NCBI GenBank assembly: GCA_964347135.1
Contig: CAYFXA010000019.1
Coordinates: 1 to 50,888 of the forward strand
DNA length: 50,888 bases
From: CAYFXA01 sp964347135
GTDB lineage: Bacteria; Patescibacteriota; Microgenomatia; PFEM01; JAHIFH01
Direction: 5' to 3'
Numbering within the stretch: the stretch's first letter is position 1; every line of letters starts with the position of its first letter. A program made the translations under genes and the position numbers. The notes under the pieces were generated by a model. The model was not told where the DNA came from. It did not search any database and worked only from the letters and a program-made list of their open reading frames with translations. This document shows positions 31,913-40,670 of the stretch, piece after piece.

Positions 31913-33109
31913 ATGGATTTTTATAGAAAATATAAAAATTTTAAACATTTCTTATCTTCAATAAAAGAAATTATTAAAAACGGTTATCCTGCCAGAAATC
32001 TTACTGTTATTGGTGTTACAGGAACAGATGGAAAGACTACTACCTGTCATTTAATTTATTCCATCTTGAAACAAGCCCAACTTCAGGTTGCTTTAGTTTC
32101 TTCTGTAGCAGCTTTTATTGGAGAGAAAGAGATAGACACAGGCTTTCATGTAACTACTCCAGATGCTAGATTTCTGCAGCCGTTATTAAGAAAATTTGTT
32201 AATCAGGGGGTTCAATATTTGGTTCTTGAAACAACATCTCATGGATTAGACCAACATCGAGTTTTAGGCTGTAATTTTTCAATCGGAGTTTTAACCAACG
32301 TTACTCACGAGCACCTTGACTACCACAAGACTTTTAAGAGGTATATTGCTGCTAAGGCAAAACTCTTTAGTAAGGCAAAAATTGCTGTTTTAAACCGCGA
32401 TGATAAGCACTTTAATTATTTAAAACGAACGGCTAGAAAAGCAAAAGTTGTTACATATGGAATTGATAAAAAAGCTGATTTTACTCTAAAGAGATTTAAA
32501 TTTAAAACAAAGTTGCCGGGTAAATTTAATCTTTATAATTGTTTAGCAGCAATTGCTACCACTTCCACCCTAGGGATCGATAATAAAACTATTAAAAAAG
32601 CGATTTTGTCATTTAAACCAGTCAAAGGAAGAATGGAAGAGGTTAAGGGAGGTCAAAAATTTCGAGTAATCATTGATTTTGCCCATACACCAAACAGCTT
32701 GGAAAAAACTCTAACCGTACTCAAAAAGAAGAGAGACAAAGGTAGACTAATTGTTGTTTTTGGATGTGCGGGAGAAAGAGATTTTTTAAAACGGCCACTG
32801 ATGGGAGGGATTGCTACTAAATTAGCAGATTTCGTTGTTTTAACCGCCGAAGATCCGAGAACAGAGAGCGTTGATAAAATTATTGCTCAAATAGTTGAAG
32901 GTTGTCAGAAAACTGGAGGAGAAAAAGATAAGACCTTTTTCTGTGTCCCTGACCGTCAAAAAGCAATTAATTTTGCGGTTCGGAAGTTAGCTAGGAAAAA
33001 TGATATCGTGGCCATTTGTGGCAAAGGGCATGAAAAAAGTATGTGTTTTGGCAAAAAAGAATTTCCCTGGAGTGATAAAAAAGCGGTTGAAAAAGCCTTA
33101 AAAGTTTGA
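31913..33109 (+). CDS. murE: MurE-like UDP-MurNAc-tripeptide ligase lacking the N-terminal domain
   Basis: This Mur ligase adds the third amino acid to UDP-MurNAc-dipeptide using ATP. The start is taken as ATG 31913 (a TTG codon directly precedes it). At 398 aa it lacks the N-terminal UDP-binding domain of typical MurE (near 490 aa): the ATP loop GVTGTDGKTTT lies already at about residues 34-44. Other motifs are TTSHGLDQHR, THEHLDYH, the Lys in AAKAKLF, DFAHTPNSLEK, EDPRTES and GKGHEKS. EDPR resembles the DNPR of meso-diaminopimelate enzymes, but this does not settle the amino acid. Confidence 0.88.
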   Translation: MDFYRKYKNFKHFLSSIKEIIKNGYPARNLTVIGVTGTDGKTTTCHLIYSILKQAQLQVALVSSVAAFIGEKEIDTGFHVTTPDARFLQPLLRKFVNQGVQYLVLETTSHGLDQHRVLGCNFSIGVLTNVTHEHLDYHKTFKRYIAAKAKLFSKAKIAVLNRDDKHFNYLKRTARKAKVVTYGIDKKADFTLKRFKFKTKLPGKFNLYNCLAAIATTSTLGIDNKTIKKAILSFKPVKGRMEEVKGGQKFRVIIDFAHTPNSLEKTLTVLKKKRDKGRLIVVFGCAGERDFLKRPLMGGIATKLADFVVLTAEDPRTESVDKIIAQIVEGCQKTGGEKDKTFFCVPDRQKAINFAVRKLARKNDIVAICGKGHEKSMCFGKKEFPWSDKKAVEKALKV

Positions 33110-33185
33110 GACTTTTGGGCTTAAATAATTTAAAAAGGCTAAACTTCTATTTAATGGGTTAATCTTGTAAAATATAAAGAAGGAG

Positions 33186-33953
33186 ATGATTAGCCTTAAG
33201 AAAAGAAAAATAAGTGGTGTTAGCCTGAGTTTTTATCAGTCAACAAAGGGCAGTCAGGAAATTGTTTTGCTTCATGGTTGGGGGTCTTCGAAAGAAAAAC
33301 TTTTTCCTTTAGGGAAAGCTCTTTCTGAAAAAGAGTGGCAAGTTGTTCTTCCTGATTTACCAGGATTTGGCAAAAGTGATTTACCCCCTAAACCTTGGGG
33401 AGTAAGCGAATATGCCAATTTTATTATAAAAACAGTTAGCAAACTTTATGGAAAGAGAAAAGTTTTTCTTTTTGGCCATTCTTTTGGTGGCAGGTTGGCA
33501 ATTAAAATCGCTGCTCTTTACCCCAATAGAATAGCTGGTATTATTCTTTGCGGTAGCGCCGGCATCTCGCGACCAAGCCTCTTGAAACGAAACTTATTTT
33601 TATTTTTAGCTAAAACTGGAAAACTAATCTTTCCTAAGAGTGGGAAATATCGTCAGTTAATTTATAAACTAGCCAGGGAACACGATTATGAAAAAACCAA
33701 GGGCGTAATGCGGGAATCTTTTAAACTGATTGTGGGTGAAGACTTGAAGCCACTTTTGCCAAATTTAAAGTCTCCTACTCTTATTCTTTGGGGAAAAGAA
33801 GACAGGATGACTAAATATGCCGATGCCCAAATAATCGCTGCAAGAGTTAGGGAGGCCGAGTTAGTTTCTTTTCCCGGGTTAGGCCATAAGCTTCCTTACG
33901 AAAAACCAGAGTTATTAGCAAAAAAAATTACTGAGTGGAGTCAAGACAAATGA
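33186..33953 (+). CDS. Alpha/beta hydrolase
   Basis: This 255-aa hydrolase has the oxyanion strand LLHGWGSSKE (residues 28-37), the nucleophile elbow GHSFGG (about 99-104, Ser101), an acid in LWGKEDRMT and the C-terminal His in GLGHKLPYE. The substrate is unknown: an ester or thioester. TAAAAT at 33168-33173 may be its -10, twelve bases before the ATG; GAAGGAG abuts the ATG and is too near for a normal Shine-Dalgarno. It sits between murE and murF, joined to murF by ATGA. Confidence 0.85.
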   Translation: MISLKKRKISGVSLSFYQSTKGSQEIVLLHGWGSSKEKLFPLGKALSEKEWQVVLPDLPGFGKSDLPPKPWGVSEYANFIIKTVSKLYGKRKVFLFGHSFGGRLAIKIAALYPNRIAGIILCGSAGISRPSLLKRNLFLFLAKTGKLIFPKSGKYRQLIYKLAREHDYEKTKGVMRESFKLIVGEDLKPLLPNLKSPTLILWGKEDRMTKYADAQIIAARVREAELVSFPGLGHKLPYEKPELLAKKITEWSQDK

Positions 33954-35470
33954 TAACAAAGCTTTTAATCTTAATTTTATGGTTTTTTTCTACAATCAAA
34001 ACTATTCTTTTCCATACTTATTTTTGGCAGCTCAAAGAATATCGTTTTGACCGTGTTATTCCCCATCTTAAACTAAAAACCGGTCAAAAAACGATTTTTT
34101 TATCTTCAACAAGATGGGCTTTAATATTATTACTTTTTTGGGCACCAATAGGAAAAAAAGGCAGGCTGTTATTTTTAGTCCCAGTTATATTTTTAATTGA
34201 ATTTTTTGATTTTTTTAAAAAAGTTTTGGATAAGGAATTATATCGTCCCAAATTTACTTTAAGAGCAGTAGAGATTGTTTTGGGCGCGTTTTTACTGGTT
34301 ATTTTAGGAGTAGTTTGGTTATTTTTAAACGATGCCAGGCTTTGGGTTTTTGCCTTAAGCCTGTTACTTCTAGAGAGATTGATTGTTTTCATAGTTCCTT
34401 TGCAAGTATTTTTAACCAAACTACCCGCATTTATTGGCAAGGAAATGAAAATTAGAAAGTCAAGAGAAAAATTAAAACAGGTAAAAAATCTAAAAGTAAT
34501 TGGTGTTACCGGAAGTTATGGCAAAACCAGCACTAAAGATTTTATTGCTCAGGTTTTGGCTAAGAAATATAAAGTGGCTAAAACACAAGGAACCAATAAC
34601 ACAAAAATCGGCATTGCCCAAAATATTCTCAGTGAATTAAAAAGCGATACCGAGATTTTTGTAGTAGAAATGGGAGCTTATAAAAAAGGAGAAATAGCTG
34701 ATATTTGCCGCTTAATCCAACCCAATATTTCGGTGGTTACTGGCATTAACGAACAGCACCTCGCTATTTTTGGTAATTTAGATAATCTAATTGAAGCCAA
34801 ATATGAAATAGTTGAGGCTCTTCCTAAAAACGGGATTGCGGTTTTTAATGGCAATAATCCTTATTGCTTAAAAATGGCTCAAAAAGCCGCCAAAAAATTC
34901 AAAACGGTTTTATATCAAGAGAAAAAGCAAGAGTTAAAGAAAAAGATTCCTTTTGTTGGCCAACACAATCGCCAAAACATTTTAGCAGCCATCGTTGTTG
35001 CCAAAGAAATGGGAATGAAAGATGCGGAAATTGAAGCGGCATTGGCCAAGCTAAAACCGACTGGTCGAGGTTTGAGAGAAGTCAAAGGGGTCAATAAGAT
35101 TACTTTTATTAATGACACTTTCAGTAGTAATCCCCATGGTTTTTTGGCGGCTCTTGATTATCTCCAAAAGCTTAAAGCAAAAACAAAAATTGTTATTACT
35201 CCAGGAATAATCGAGTTAGGCACTGCCAGTTCTAAGGTTCATCGGAAAATGGGACTGAAAATGGAAAAAGTGGCTGATTTGGTTATTCTCACCAATAACA
35301 ATTTCTTAGATGACATTAAAAAAGGAATGAAGAAAGAACCCGCCAAAGTAATCGTAGAGGATCATCCCAATAAAATTGTTTCTATCTTAAAAGAAAAACC
35401 AGCCAAAGTTGTTGTTTTGCTTGAGGGACGCTTGCCTGCAAAGATAATTAATAGCTTCAGACTAAAATGA
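33950..35470 (+). CDS. murF: MurF-like Mur ligase with membrane N-terminal domain
   Basis: ATG 33950 is chosen because it makes an ATGA overlap with the hydrolase; a GTG 15 bp upstream is possible. The 506-aa protein opens with about 165 residues containing three or four hydrophobic helices, then the Mur ligase core: ATP loop GVTGSYGKTSTKDFI, then TQGTNNTKIGIAQNIL, VEMGAYKKGEI, GINEQHL and the C-terminal domain with INDTFSSNPHGF. MurF adds D-Ala-D-Ala to UDP-MurNAc-tripeptide. The membrane part replaces the usual N-terminal substrate domain and would bring the ligase to the membrane near MraY. Confidence 0.85.
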   Translation: MITKLLILILWFFSTIKTILFHTYFWQLKEYRFDRVIPHLKLKTGQKTIFLSSTRWALILLLFWAPIGKKGRLLFLVPVIFLIEFFDFFKKVLDKELYRPKFTLRAVEIVLGAFLLVILGVVWLFLNDARLWVFALSLLLLERLIVFIVPLQVFLTKLPAFIGKEMKIRKSREKLKQVKNLKVIGVTGSYGKTSTKDFIAQVLAKKYKVAKTQGTNNTKIGIAQNILSELKSDTEIFVVEMGAYKKGEIADICRLIQPNISVVTGINEQHLAIFGNLDNLIEAKYEIVEALPKNGIAVFNGNNPYCLKMAQKAAKKFKTVLYQEKKQELKKKIPFVGQHNRQNILAAIVVAKEMGMKDAEIEAALAKLKPTGRGLREVKGVNKITFINDTFSSNPHGFLAALDYLQKLKAKTKIVITPGIIELGTASSKVHRKMGLKMEKVADLVILTNNNFLDDIKKGMKKEPAKVIVEDHPNKIVSILKEKPAKVVVLLEGRLPAKIINSFRLK

Positions 35471-36714
35471 AGAAAACAATTGCCATTTCCTTGTCTCCTA
35501 ACACAGAAAAAAAGGACGTTTTCTTGGCAATTAAATTGTTGTTTTCTCCTTGGCTTTGGCTAAAAAGGGAGACAGTCAGAAAACTAGAGTGGGCTTTTAA
35601 AAGATATTTTGGCGTTAAGTACGCGGTTAGTTTTAATAGTGGGCGTTCTGCTGAATACGCGATTTTAAAAGCCGCTGGCATAAAAAAAGGAGACGAAATC
35701 CTCTTTCAAGCTTTTACTTGTGTGGTTGTGCCTAATTCTATCCTTTGGCTGGGAGCAAAGCCAATCTATGTTGATTTTGAAAAAGAGAGCTTAAACATGA
35801 GCCCAATTGATTTGAAAAAAAAGATAACTCCTAACTCAAAAACAATCATTGTTCAGCACACCTTTGGCAAGCCAGCTAAAATTAAAGAAATTAGAAAAAT
35901 AGCCAAAGAAAACAAGCTTTTGTTAATAGAGGATTGCGCCCATTCACTTGGAGCAAATTTTCAAGGTAGAAAACTAGGCACTTATGGAGATGCCGCCTTT
36001 TTTAGTTTTGGTAGAGACAAAGTCATTTCTTCTGTTTTTGGTGGAATGGCGATTACCAATGACTCAAAAATAGGAGAGAACCTTTTAAATCTCCAAAAAG
36101 AAATAAGTTTTCCTTCTCGTTTTTGGGTTTTTCAACAACTCTTCCACCCAGTTGCTTTTAGTCTTATTTTGCCTTTATATAACTTCTTTAATCTTGGAAA
36201 AGTGATACTTGTAATTTTGCAAAAACTTAATTTACTTTCTCGAGCAGTGAGTAATCAAGAGAAAAAAACAGAACAGCCCAAAAGCTTTCCCGCAAAACTT
36301 CCTGATGCTCAGGCAACCTTGGCTTTATCTCAGTTTCAGAGACTAGCCAAATTTAATCAAAAAAGAAAAGAAATTAGCCAAATTTATCAAGATAAATTAA
36401 AAATAAAGGGAATTAAATTACTCCCACCAGTTCCCGGGGAAATCTATATGCGCTATACTATTATTAGTAAACAAGCTAAAGAGATCTTAGATTATGCCAA
36501 AAAAAGGGGAATAATTTTAGGGGACTGGTACCAAAATATTGTTGACCCTAAGGGAGTTGATTTTACTAAAGCTGGTTATTCAAAAGGAAGTTGCCCAGAA
36601 GCAGAGGAAATTTCTAAGCAGGTTGTTAACTTGCCCACTTATCCTAGAATGAAGCCTAAAGAAGCCCAACGGGTCGTTAATGTCATCAAAGAATTTTTAA
36701 AGAAAAATGATTAA
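35467..36714 (+). CDS. DegT/DnrJ/EryC1/StrS family aminotransferase
   Basis: This 415-aa PLP enzyme has the fold type I landmarks: FNSGRSAEYAIL near 58-69 for the cofactor phosphate, IEDCAHSLGA (Asp and His contacting the ring), and SFGRDKVISS, whose Lys is the Schiff base residue. The family makes amino sugars from nucleotide-linked keto sugars. Its location between murF and a FemAB-type gene suggests a wall or wall-linked precursor, but an amino sugar for the surface glycan is equally possible. Overlap with murF is 4 bp. Confidence 0.87.
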   Translation: MKKTIAISLSPNTEKKDVFLAIKLLFSPWLWLKRETVRKLEWAFKRYFGVKYAVSFNSGRSAEYAILKAAGIKKGDEILFQAFTCVVVPNSILWLGAKPIYVDFEKESLNMSPIDLKKKITPNSKTIIVQHTFGKPAKIKEIRKIAKENKLLLIEDCAHSLGANFQGRKLGTYGDAAFFSFGRDKVISSVFGGMAITNDSKIGENLLNLQKEISFPSRFWVFQQLFHPVAFSLILPLYNFFNLGKVILVILQKLNLLSRAVSNQEKKTEQPKSFPAKLPDAQATLALSQFQRLAKFNQKRKEISQIYQDKLKIKGIKLLPPVPGEIYMRYTIISKQAKEILDYAKKRGIILGDWYQNIVDPKGVDFTKAGYSKGSCPEAEEISKQVVNLPTYPRMKPKEAQRVVNVIKEFLKKND

Positions 36715-37717
36715 AAAAATCGAAAACAAAAAGGAATGGGAAGACTTTGTTCTTAGTCAATCTCCCAACATTTTTCTTCAGTCATGGAACTGGGGAGAGT
36801 TTCACCAATCCTTGGGAAGCAAAATTTTCCGATTGGGATTGGTACAAAATAAAAAAGTCATGGGGGCTGCTCTTTTAATAAAAGAAAAAGCAAAAAGGGG
36901 AACTTATCTTGCTTGCCCCGGAGGGCCCTTATTGGCTAGTTGGAAAGAGGAAGGCTTAAAGGAGATTATTAATGAGGCAATAAAAATAGGAAAAGAAGAA
37001 AAAGCCGTTTTTCTAAGAGTCAGGCCCTCAATCTTGGAAAATAAGGAAAATAGGGAATTGTTTCAAAGATTGGGATTTCAGGATGCCCCTATGCACATGC
37101 ACGCAGAAACAACTTGGCAACTAGATCTTACTCCTTCTGAAGAAGAGTTATTAGCCAATATGCGAAAAACAACCCGCTATAGCATTCGTCGTGCTGCCAG
37201 AGACGGGGTGAAAATTGTTAAAAGCAGAAAAGTAAGTGATATTGAAATTCTTAACCAATTACAAATGGAAGCAGTGAAACGACACAAGTTTGTTCCTTTC
37301 TCAAAAAAATTTATGGAAAAACAATTTCAGGCGTTTGTCCAAGATGACCAAACGTTGCTTTTCTTAGCAGAATATAAAAAACAGTTTCTGTCAGCGGCAA
37401 TGATTATTTTTTATGGTGATATGGCGGTTTATCATTATGCTGGCACTTCTTCAAAGTTTCCCAAAATCTTTTCTTCCTATTTGCTTCAATGGGAGGCGAT
37501 TAAAGAAGCAAAAACAAGGGGTTGCAAGATTTATAATTTTTGGGGCATTGCTCCGGCTGATGATCCAAAACACCGTTTTGCTGGAGTCACTATTTTTAAA
37601 AAAGGATTTGGGGGTGAACAGGTTGATTACCTTCATGCCCAAGATTACTCTCTTTCCTTTTTTTATCGAATTACTCGTTCGTTTGAAACAATTCGCCGAA
37701 AAAGAAGAAAGCTTTAG
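36707..37717 (+). CDS. FemAB-type peptidoglycan bridge aminoacyltransferase
   Basis: This 336-aa protein has two GNAT-like halves: SPNIFLQSWNWGEFHQSLG (about 19-37) at the start, LACPGGPLL, then MRKTTRYSIRRAARDGV (about 148-164), HYAGTSSKF and the ending FKKGFGGE. Fem enzymes use aminoacyl-tRNA to add amino acids to the stem peptide of lipid II. Position three genes after murE and directly before mraY fits branching of the peptidoglycan precursor. The amino acid is not predictable. The start overlaps the aminotransferase by 8 bp. Confidence 0.85.
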   Translation: MIKKIENKKEWEDFVLSQSPNIFLQSWNWGEFHQSLGSKIFRLGLVQNKKVMGAALLIKEKAKRGTYLACPGGPLLASWKEEGLKEIINEAIKIGKEEKAVFLRVRPSILENKENRELFQRLGFQDAPMHMHAETTWQLDLTPSEEELLANMRKTTRYSIRRAARDGVKIVKSRKVSDIEILNQLQMEAVKRHKFVPFSKKFMEKQFQAFVQDDQTLLFLAEYKKQFLSAAMIIFYGDMAVYHYAGTSSKFPKIFSSYLLQWEAIKEAKTRGCKIYNFWGIAPADDPKHRFAGVTIFKKGFGGEQVDYLHAQDYSLSFFYRITRSFETIRRKRRKL

Positions 37718-37723
37718 TTTTGA

Positions 37724-37732
37724 TGTTATAAT
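37724..37732 (+). promoter_or_regulatory. Extended -10 promoter, leaderless type
   Basis: TGTTATAAT is a perfect extended -10, eleven bases before the ATG at 37744 with no Shine-Dalgarno. It starts the mraY-ftsW part of the cluster. Confidence 0.5.
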
Positions 37733-37743
37733 TTGATTGAAAT

Positions 37744-38136
37744 ATGGCTGTATCTACACCAGAACTCAAAACCGAAGATGGAATTAAAGTTTGTTTGCTT
37801 CCTCAGGAAGGTTTTTTGCCAAAAAAATTTAAAGTTTGTGCGGAGGTTGAAGTTCCTGGACAAAAACCAATCGAGAGTTTGACTGATAACGACAGGTTTG
37901 AATTAGGAGGAAAAGTTGCCCAGATTATTTCAGCGAATTGTTTGAAATTGGGGCCAATTTCAATGACTGTTGATGGAGTGAAAGAAGGCTTTATTAATGT
38001 TGGCGTTTATACTAATGAACTTTTAGACATTAATGCCTTAAGAGATGCAGAAGGAATTTATCCGCTATTTGCTTATGATATATCAAATATAGACGAGCCG
38101 AAACAATTAGAATCAAAACATTGGATGAAAAAATAA
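37744..38136 (+). CDS. Unrecognised 130-aa soluble protein upstream of mraY
   Basis: I do not recognise this protein. It is acidic, lacks signal or membrane segments and has two short Cys-containing stretches (KVCLLPQEG and KVCAEVEV). Alternating hydrophobic patterns suggest a small alpha/beta domain. It starts its own transcript (perfect extended -10) and ends one base before mraY, so its product is made together with MraY and FtsW. A regulatory or assembly role in lipid I synthesis is only a guess from position. Confidence 0.7.
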   Translation: MAVSTPELKTEDGIKVCLLPQEGFLPKKFKVCAEVEVPGQKPIESLTDNDRFELGGKVAQIISANCLKLGPISMTVDGVKEGFINVGVYTNELLDINALRDAEGIYPLFAYDISNIDEPKQLESKHWMKK

Positions 38137-38137
38137 A

Positions 38138-39175
38138 ATGGCATTATTTCTTGGACTATTAATTTTTTCTTTTATTGTCAACAGCATTGCGATTGTTCCC
38201 TTTATTAACCTTTTGTATCAATTGAAATTCACCCGAAAAACAGAAGCACCAAAAGGAAAAAAAGCTCCTTTATTTGATAAACTCCATGATTGGAAAGCTG
38301 GTACTCCAGTTGGTGGGGGAATATTAATTATTTTCATGGTTTCTTTAATTTATGCTTTGCTTTTTCCTACCCTGAAATACTTAGGGGTTTATATTACTGC
38401 GGTTTATCCTTTAAGAGATGAAGTTAATATTATTTTTTTCAGCTTTATTTCCTTTGGTTTGTTAGGGCTTTATGATGATTTAATAAAATTCTTTGGTAAA
38501 ACGGAGAAGGGTGTCTTTGGTCTAAAGTTTGGAATTCCAGGAAGAGCAAAGTTTTTTATTCAAATAATTTTGGCTTTTGCCATTGCCTCAATGCTTTATT
38601 TCAATCTAAAAATAGATATCGTCCACATTCCTCTTACTGACATCACTTTTCATATTGGCTATTGGTATATTCCTTTTGCTGCTTTTGTGATTGTCTCTTT
38701 TGCTAATGCCTTTAATATTACTGATGGACTCGATGGTTTAGCCACCGGCTTATTAATGATTTGTCTTTTTGCTTTTGGGGGTCTTTCTGCGACTATGCTT
38801 GATACACCCTTGTCAATTTTCCTTTCTCTTTGGACAGGAGCTTTAATTGCCTTTCTTTATTTCAATATTTATCCTGCTAGAATTTGGTTAGGCGATAGTG
38901 GAGCCTTGTCTTTTGGGGCAACCTTGGCTGTTGTGGGCTTGCTAATTGGAAAAATTTTTGCTCTTGTTTTCATTGGTGGTTTTTTTGTTATTGAAGTAGC
39001 CTCTAGTCTTATTCAAATAATTGCCTTAAGAGTTTTTCACAGACGCGTTTTCAAAATTGCTCCTTTTCATCTTCTGCTTCAAGCAAGGGGTTGGGAAGAG
39101 CCGAAGATTGTCGCTCGAGCTTGGCTAGCTGGTTTGATGCTGGCGATTCTTGGTATTTGGCTAGCGGTAATTTAA
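38138..39175 (+). CDS. mraY: Phospho-MurNAc-pentapeptide transferase MraY
   Basis: This 345-aa polytopic enzyme makes lipid I from UDP-MurNAc-pentapeptide and undecaprenyl phosphate. It has about ten helices and the cytoplasmic active-site motifs: TPVGGGILI, YDDLIKFFGK (the Asp pair and Lys), NAFNITDGLDGLATG and LGDSGALSFG. The WecA family shares some of these, but the dcw location and TDGLDGLA favour MraY. One base separates it from the unrecognised gene before it. Confidence 0.93.
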   Translation: MALFLGLLIFSFIVNSIAIVPFINLLYQLKFTRKTEAPKGKKAPLFDKLHDWKAGTPVGGGILIIFMVSLIYALLFPTLKYLGVYITAVYPLRDEVNIIFFSFISFGLLGLYDDLIKFFGKTEKGVFGLKFGIPGRAKFFIQIILAFAIASMLYFNLKIDIVHIPLTDITFHIGYWYIPFAAFVIVSFANAFNITDGLDGLATGLLMICLFAFGGLSATMLDTPLSIFLSLWTGALIAFLYFNIYPARIWLGDSGALSFGATLAVVGLLIGKIFALVFIGGFFVIEVASSLIQIIALRVFHRRVFKIAPFHLLLQARGWEEPKIVARAWLAGLMLAILGIWLAVI

Positions 39176-39184
39176 TCCTGTCCC

Positions 39185-40294
39185 ATGAGAAAATCCAAAA
39201 GCAAGGTTTCCCTTAAACTGTCTTCTCAAAAAGTTGATTGGTTTTTTATTGCCCTTGTTCTTAGCTTAACGATTTTTGGTTTAGCGATGATTGCCAATGC
39301 CTCGGTGGTTGAAGCTTATCGCGATTTTGGTGATAAGCTCCATTATTTTAAACTCCAGTTACAATGGGCAGGAATAGGTCTCCTGGGATTTTTGCTGGCG
39401 AGTTTTTTTGATTATCGCAAACTACGCTTCTTCGCCGTTCCTTTGCTGATAGTTGCTCTTGTTAGTTTAGGCTTGGTCTTAGTTCCAGGGTTGGGCACCA
39501 AGGTTTTAGGGGCTCAAAGATGGTTGGGGATTGGTGCTTTTCGTTTTCAGCCTGCTGAATTGGCGAAGTTAGCTTTTGTTCTTTATTTGGCAGCCTTTTT
39601 AAGCCAAAAGAAAAGTCTTTGGCCTTTTTTGATCCTTCTAACAACCTTAATTGGCTTAGTTGTTCTTGAACCCGATTTAGGCACCGCGGTTATTATTGCG
39701 GCTACAGGCTTGGTGGTCTATTTTGCTTCCGGAGCGCCAATTATTTGGTTGGGAGGGTTAGGAATTTTAGGTTTTTTAGGAGGACTAGGATTAATTTTTT
39801 CTTCACCCTACCGAAAAGAAAGAATTTTGACCTTTTTTAATCCAGCTCGAGACCCCCTTGGCGCTTCTTATCATATCCGCCAAATTCTTTTAGCTCTTGG
39901 TTCAGGCGGCCTTTTAGGTTTAGGCCTGGGTCAATCTCGTCAGAAATATGAATATTTGCCGGCAGCGGCCACTGATTCAATTTTTGCCATTATTGCTGAA
40001 GAAATAGGCTTTGTTGGCGCTTTTGTTATTATTGCTGTTTTTTTACTCCTGATTTGGCGCGGCTTTAAGATTGCCAAAGAAGCCCCAGATAAATTTGGCG
40101 CTCTTCTAGCCACAGGCATTATTTCTTGGATTGGTTTTCAAACCCTAATTAATTTATCCGCTGTTGTTGCTCTCGTGCCTTTAACCGGCGTCCCCCTCCC
40201 TTTTATTTCCTATGGCGGCTCCTCCCTAGTTCTAATCATGACTGCCAGTGGTATTCTGGTAAATATTTCCAAGCAGAAAATGGTGAAGAAGTAG
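39185..40294 (+). CDS. ftsW: SEDS glycosyltransferase FtsW
   Basis: This 369-aa SEDS protein polymerises lipid II with its class B PBP partner, here probably the FtsI at 28409. It has about ten helices; conserved text includes GAQRWLGIGAFRFQPAELAKL, in short RWLGIG and QPAELAK, then EPDLGTA (catalytic-region Asp), GLGLGQSRQKYEYLPAA and PLPFISYGGSS near the end. Location after mraY and before murG favours FtsW; the second SEDS protein at 48119 is probably RodA. It ends against the minus-strand DUF4258 gene. Confidence 0.92.
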   Translation: MRKSKSKVSLKLSSQKVDWFFIALVLSLTIFGLAMIANASVVEAYRDFGDKLHYFKLQLQWAGIGLLGFLLASFFDYRKLRFFAVPLLIVALVSLGLVLVPGLGTKVLGAQRWLGIGAFRFQPAELAKLAFVLYLAAFLSQKKSLWPFLILLTTLIGLVVLEPDLGTAVIIAATGLVVYFASGAPIIWLGGLGILGFLGGLGLIFSSPYRKERILTFFNPARDPLGASYHIRQILLALGSGGLLGLGLGQSRQKYEYLPAAATDSIFAIIAEEIGFVGAFVIIAVFLLLIWRGFKIAKEAPDKFGALLATGIISWIGFQTLINLSAVVALVPLTGVPLPFISYGGSSLVLIMTASGILVNISKQKMVKK

Positions 40295-40314
40295 TTATTT
40301 CACCTTTTCTTTTT
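40282..40314 (+). terminator. Likely intrinsic terminator after ftsW
   Basis: GGTGAA (40282-40287) and TTCACC (40299-40304) can form a 6-bp stem, followed by TTTTCTTTTT. The stem spans the ftsW stop and the end of the converging DUF4258 gene. Confidence 0.5.
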
Positions 40315-40647
40315 ACGAACAATTTTATCGATTTTATTTAACCCCCTTTTAATTATCTTTTCCAAAATTGGTTCTTTTCTAGTAAAAATTGGTTTTCCAT
40401 CACCAATCAACTTTGACCAACAGGAAAGAATCACCCATTCTCCTTTTTCATTCTGCTTGGCAATAACTTCAATCCTTTGTTGGCCATAATTTTTGTAAAA
40501 CTTTTTTGAGCCTGGGGTTTTGCCTGGCGAACTGCCATCAGGATGTTGAAAAGTGTACCAGGCATCAGATTGGGTAATGCCGCGATTGTAAAGCCGATTA
40601 ATCGCGTGTTTAGTGAAAATAGCGTTCAGGTAACGAGTTTTCATCAT
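40300..40647 (-). CDS. DUF4258-like small protein
   Basis: This 115-aa basic protein carries the pattern FTKHAINRLYNRGITQSDAW (about 11-30), like the HAxxRxxxRGI pattern of DUF4258, and later GQQRIEVIAKQNEKGEWVIL. The family has been linked to RelE-like toxin folds, but no antitoxin gene lies beside it. The C-terminal 30 residues are Lys/Arg-rich. It is the only minus-strand gene inside the dcw cluster. Its start (ATG 40647 or 40644) faces murG across 23 bp that contain the -10 regions of both genes. Confidence 0.7.
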   Translation of the reverse strand: MMKTRYLNAIFTKHAINRLYNRGITQSDAWYTFQHPDGSSPGKTPGSKKFYKNYGQQRIEVIAKQNEKGEWVILSCWSKLIGDGKPIFTRKEPILEKIIKRGLNKIDKIVRKKKR

Positions 40648-40656
40648 GAGTTATAG

Positions 40657-40662
40657 TATAAT
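40657..40662 (+). promoter_or_regulatory. -10 element of murG in a shared divergent region
   Basis: TATAAT eight bases before the murG ATG suggests a leaderless mRNA. The surrounding bases (TTATAGTATAATA) are nearly symmetric, so the opposite strand offers TATACT-like -10 bases for the DUF4258 gene too. No clear -35 is seen on either side. Confidence 0.45.
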
Positions 40663-40670
40663 AAAGAGCG

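Noticed and set aside
33110..33185. Structured RNA or terminator in the gap after murE
   Set aside because: The 76 bases are AT-rich with no stable stem; only a possible -10 near 33168 is visible.
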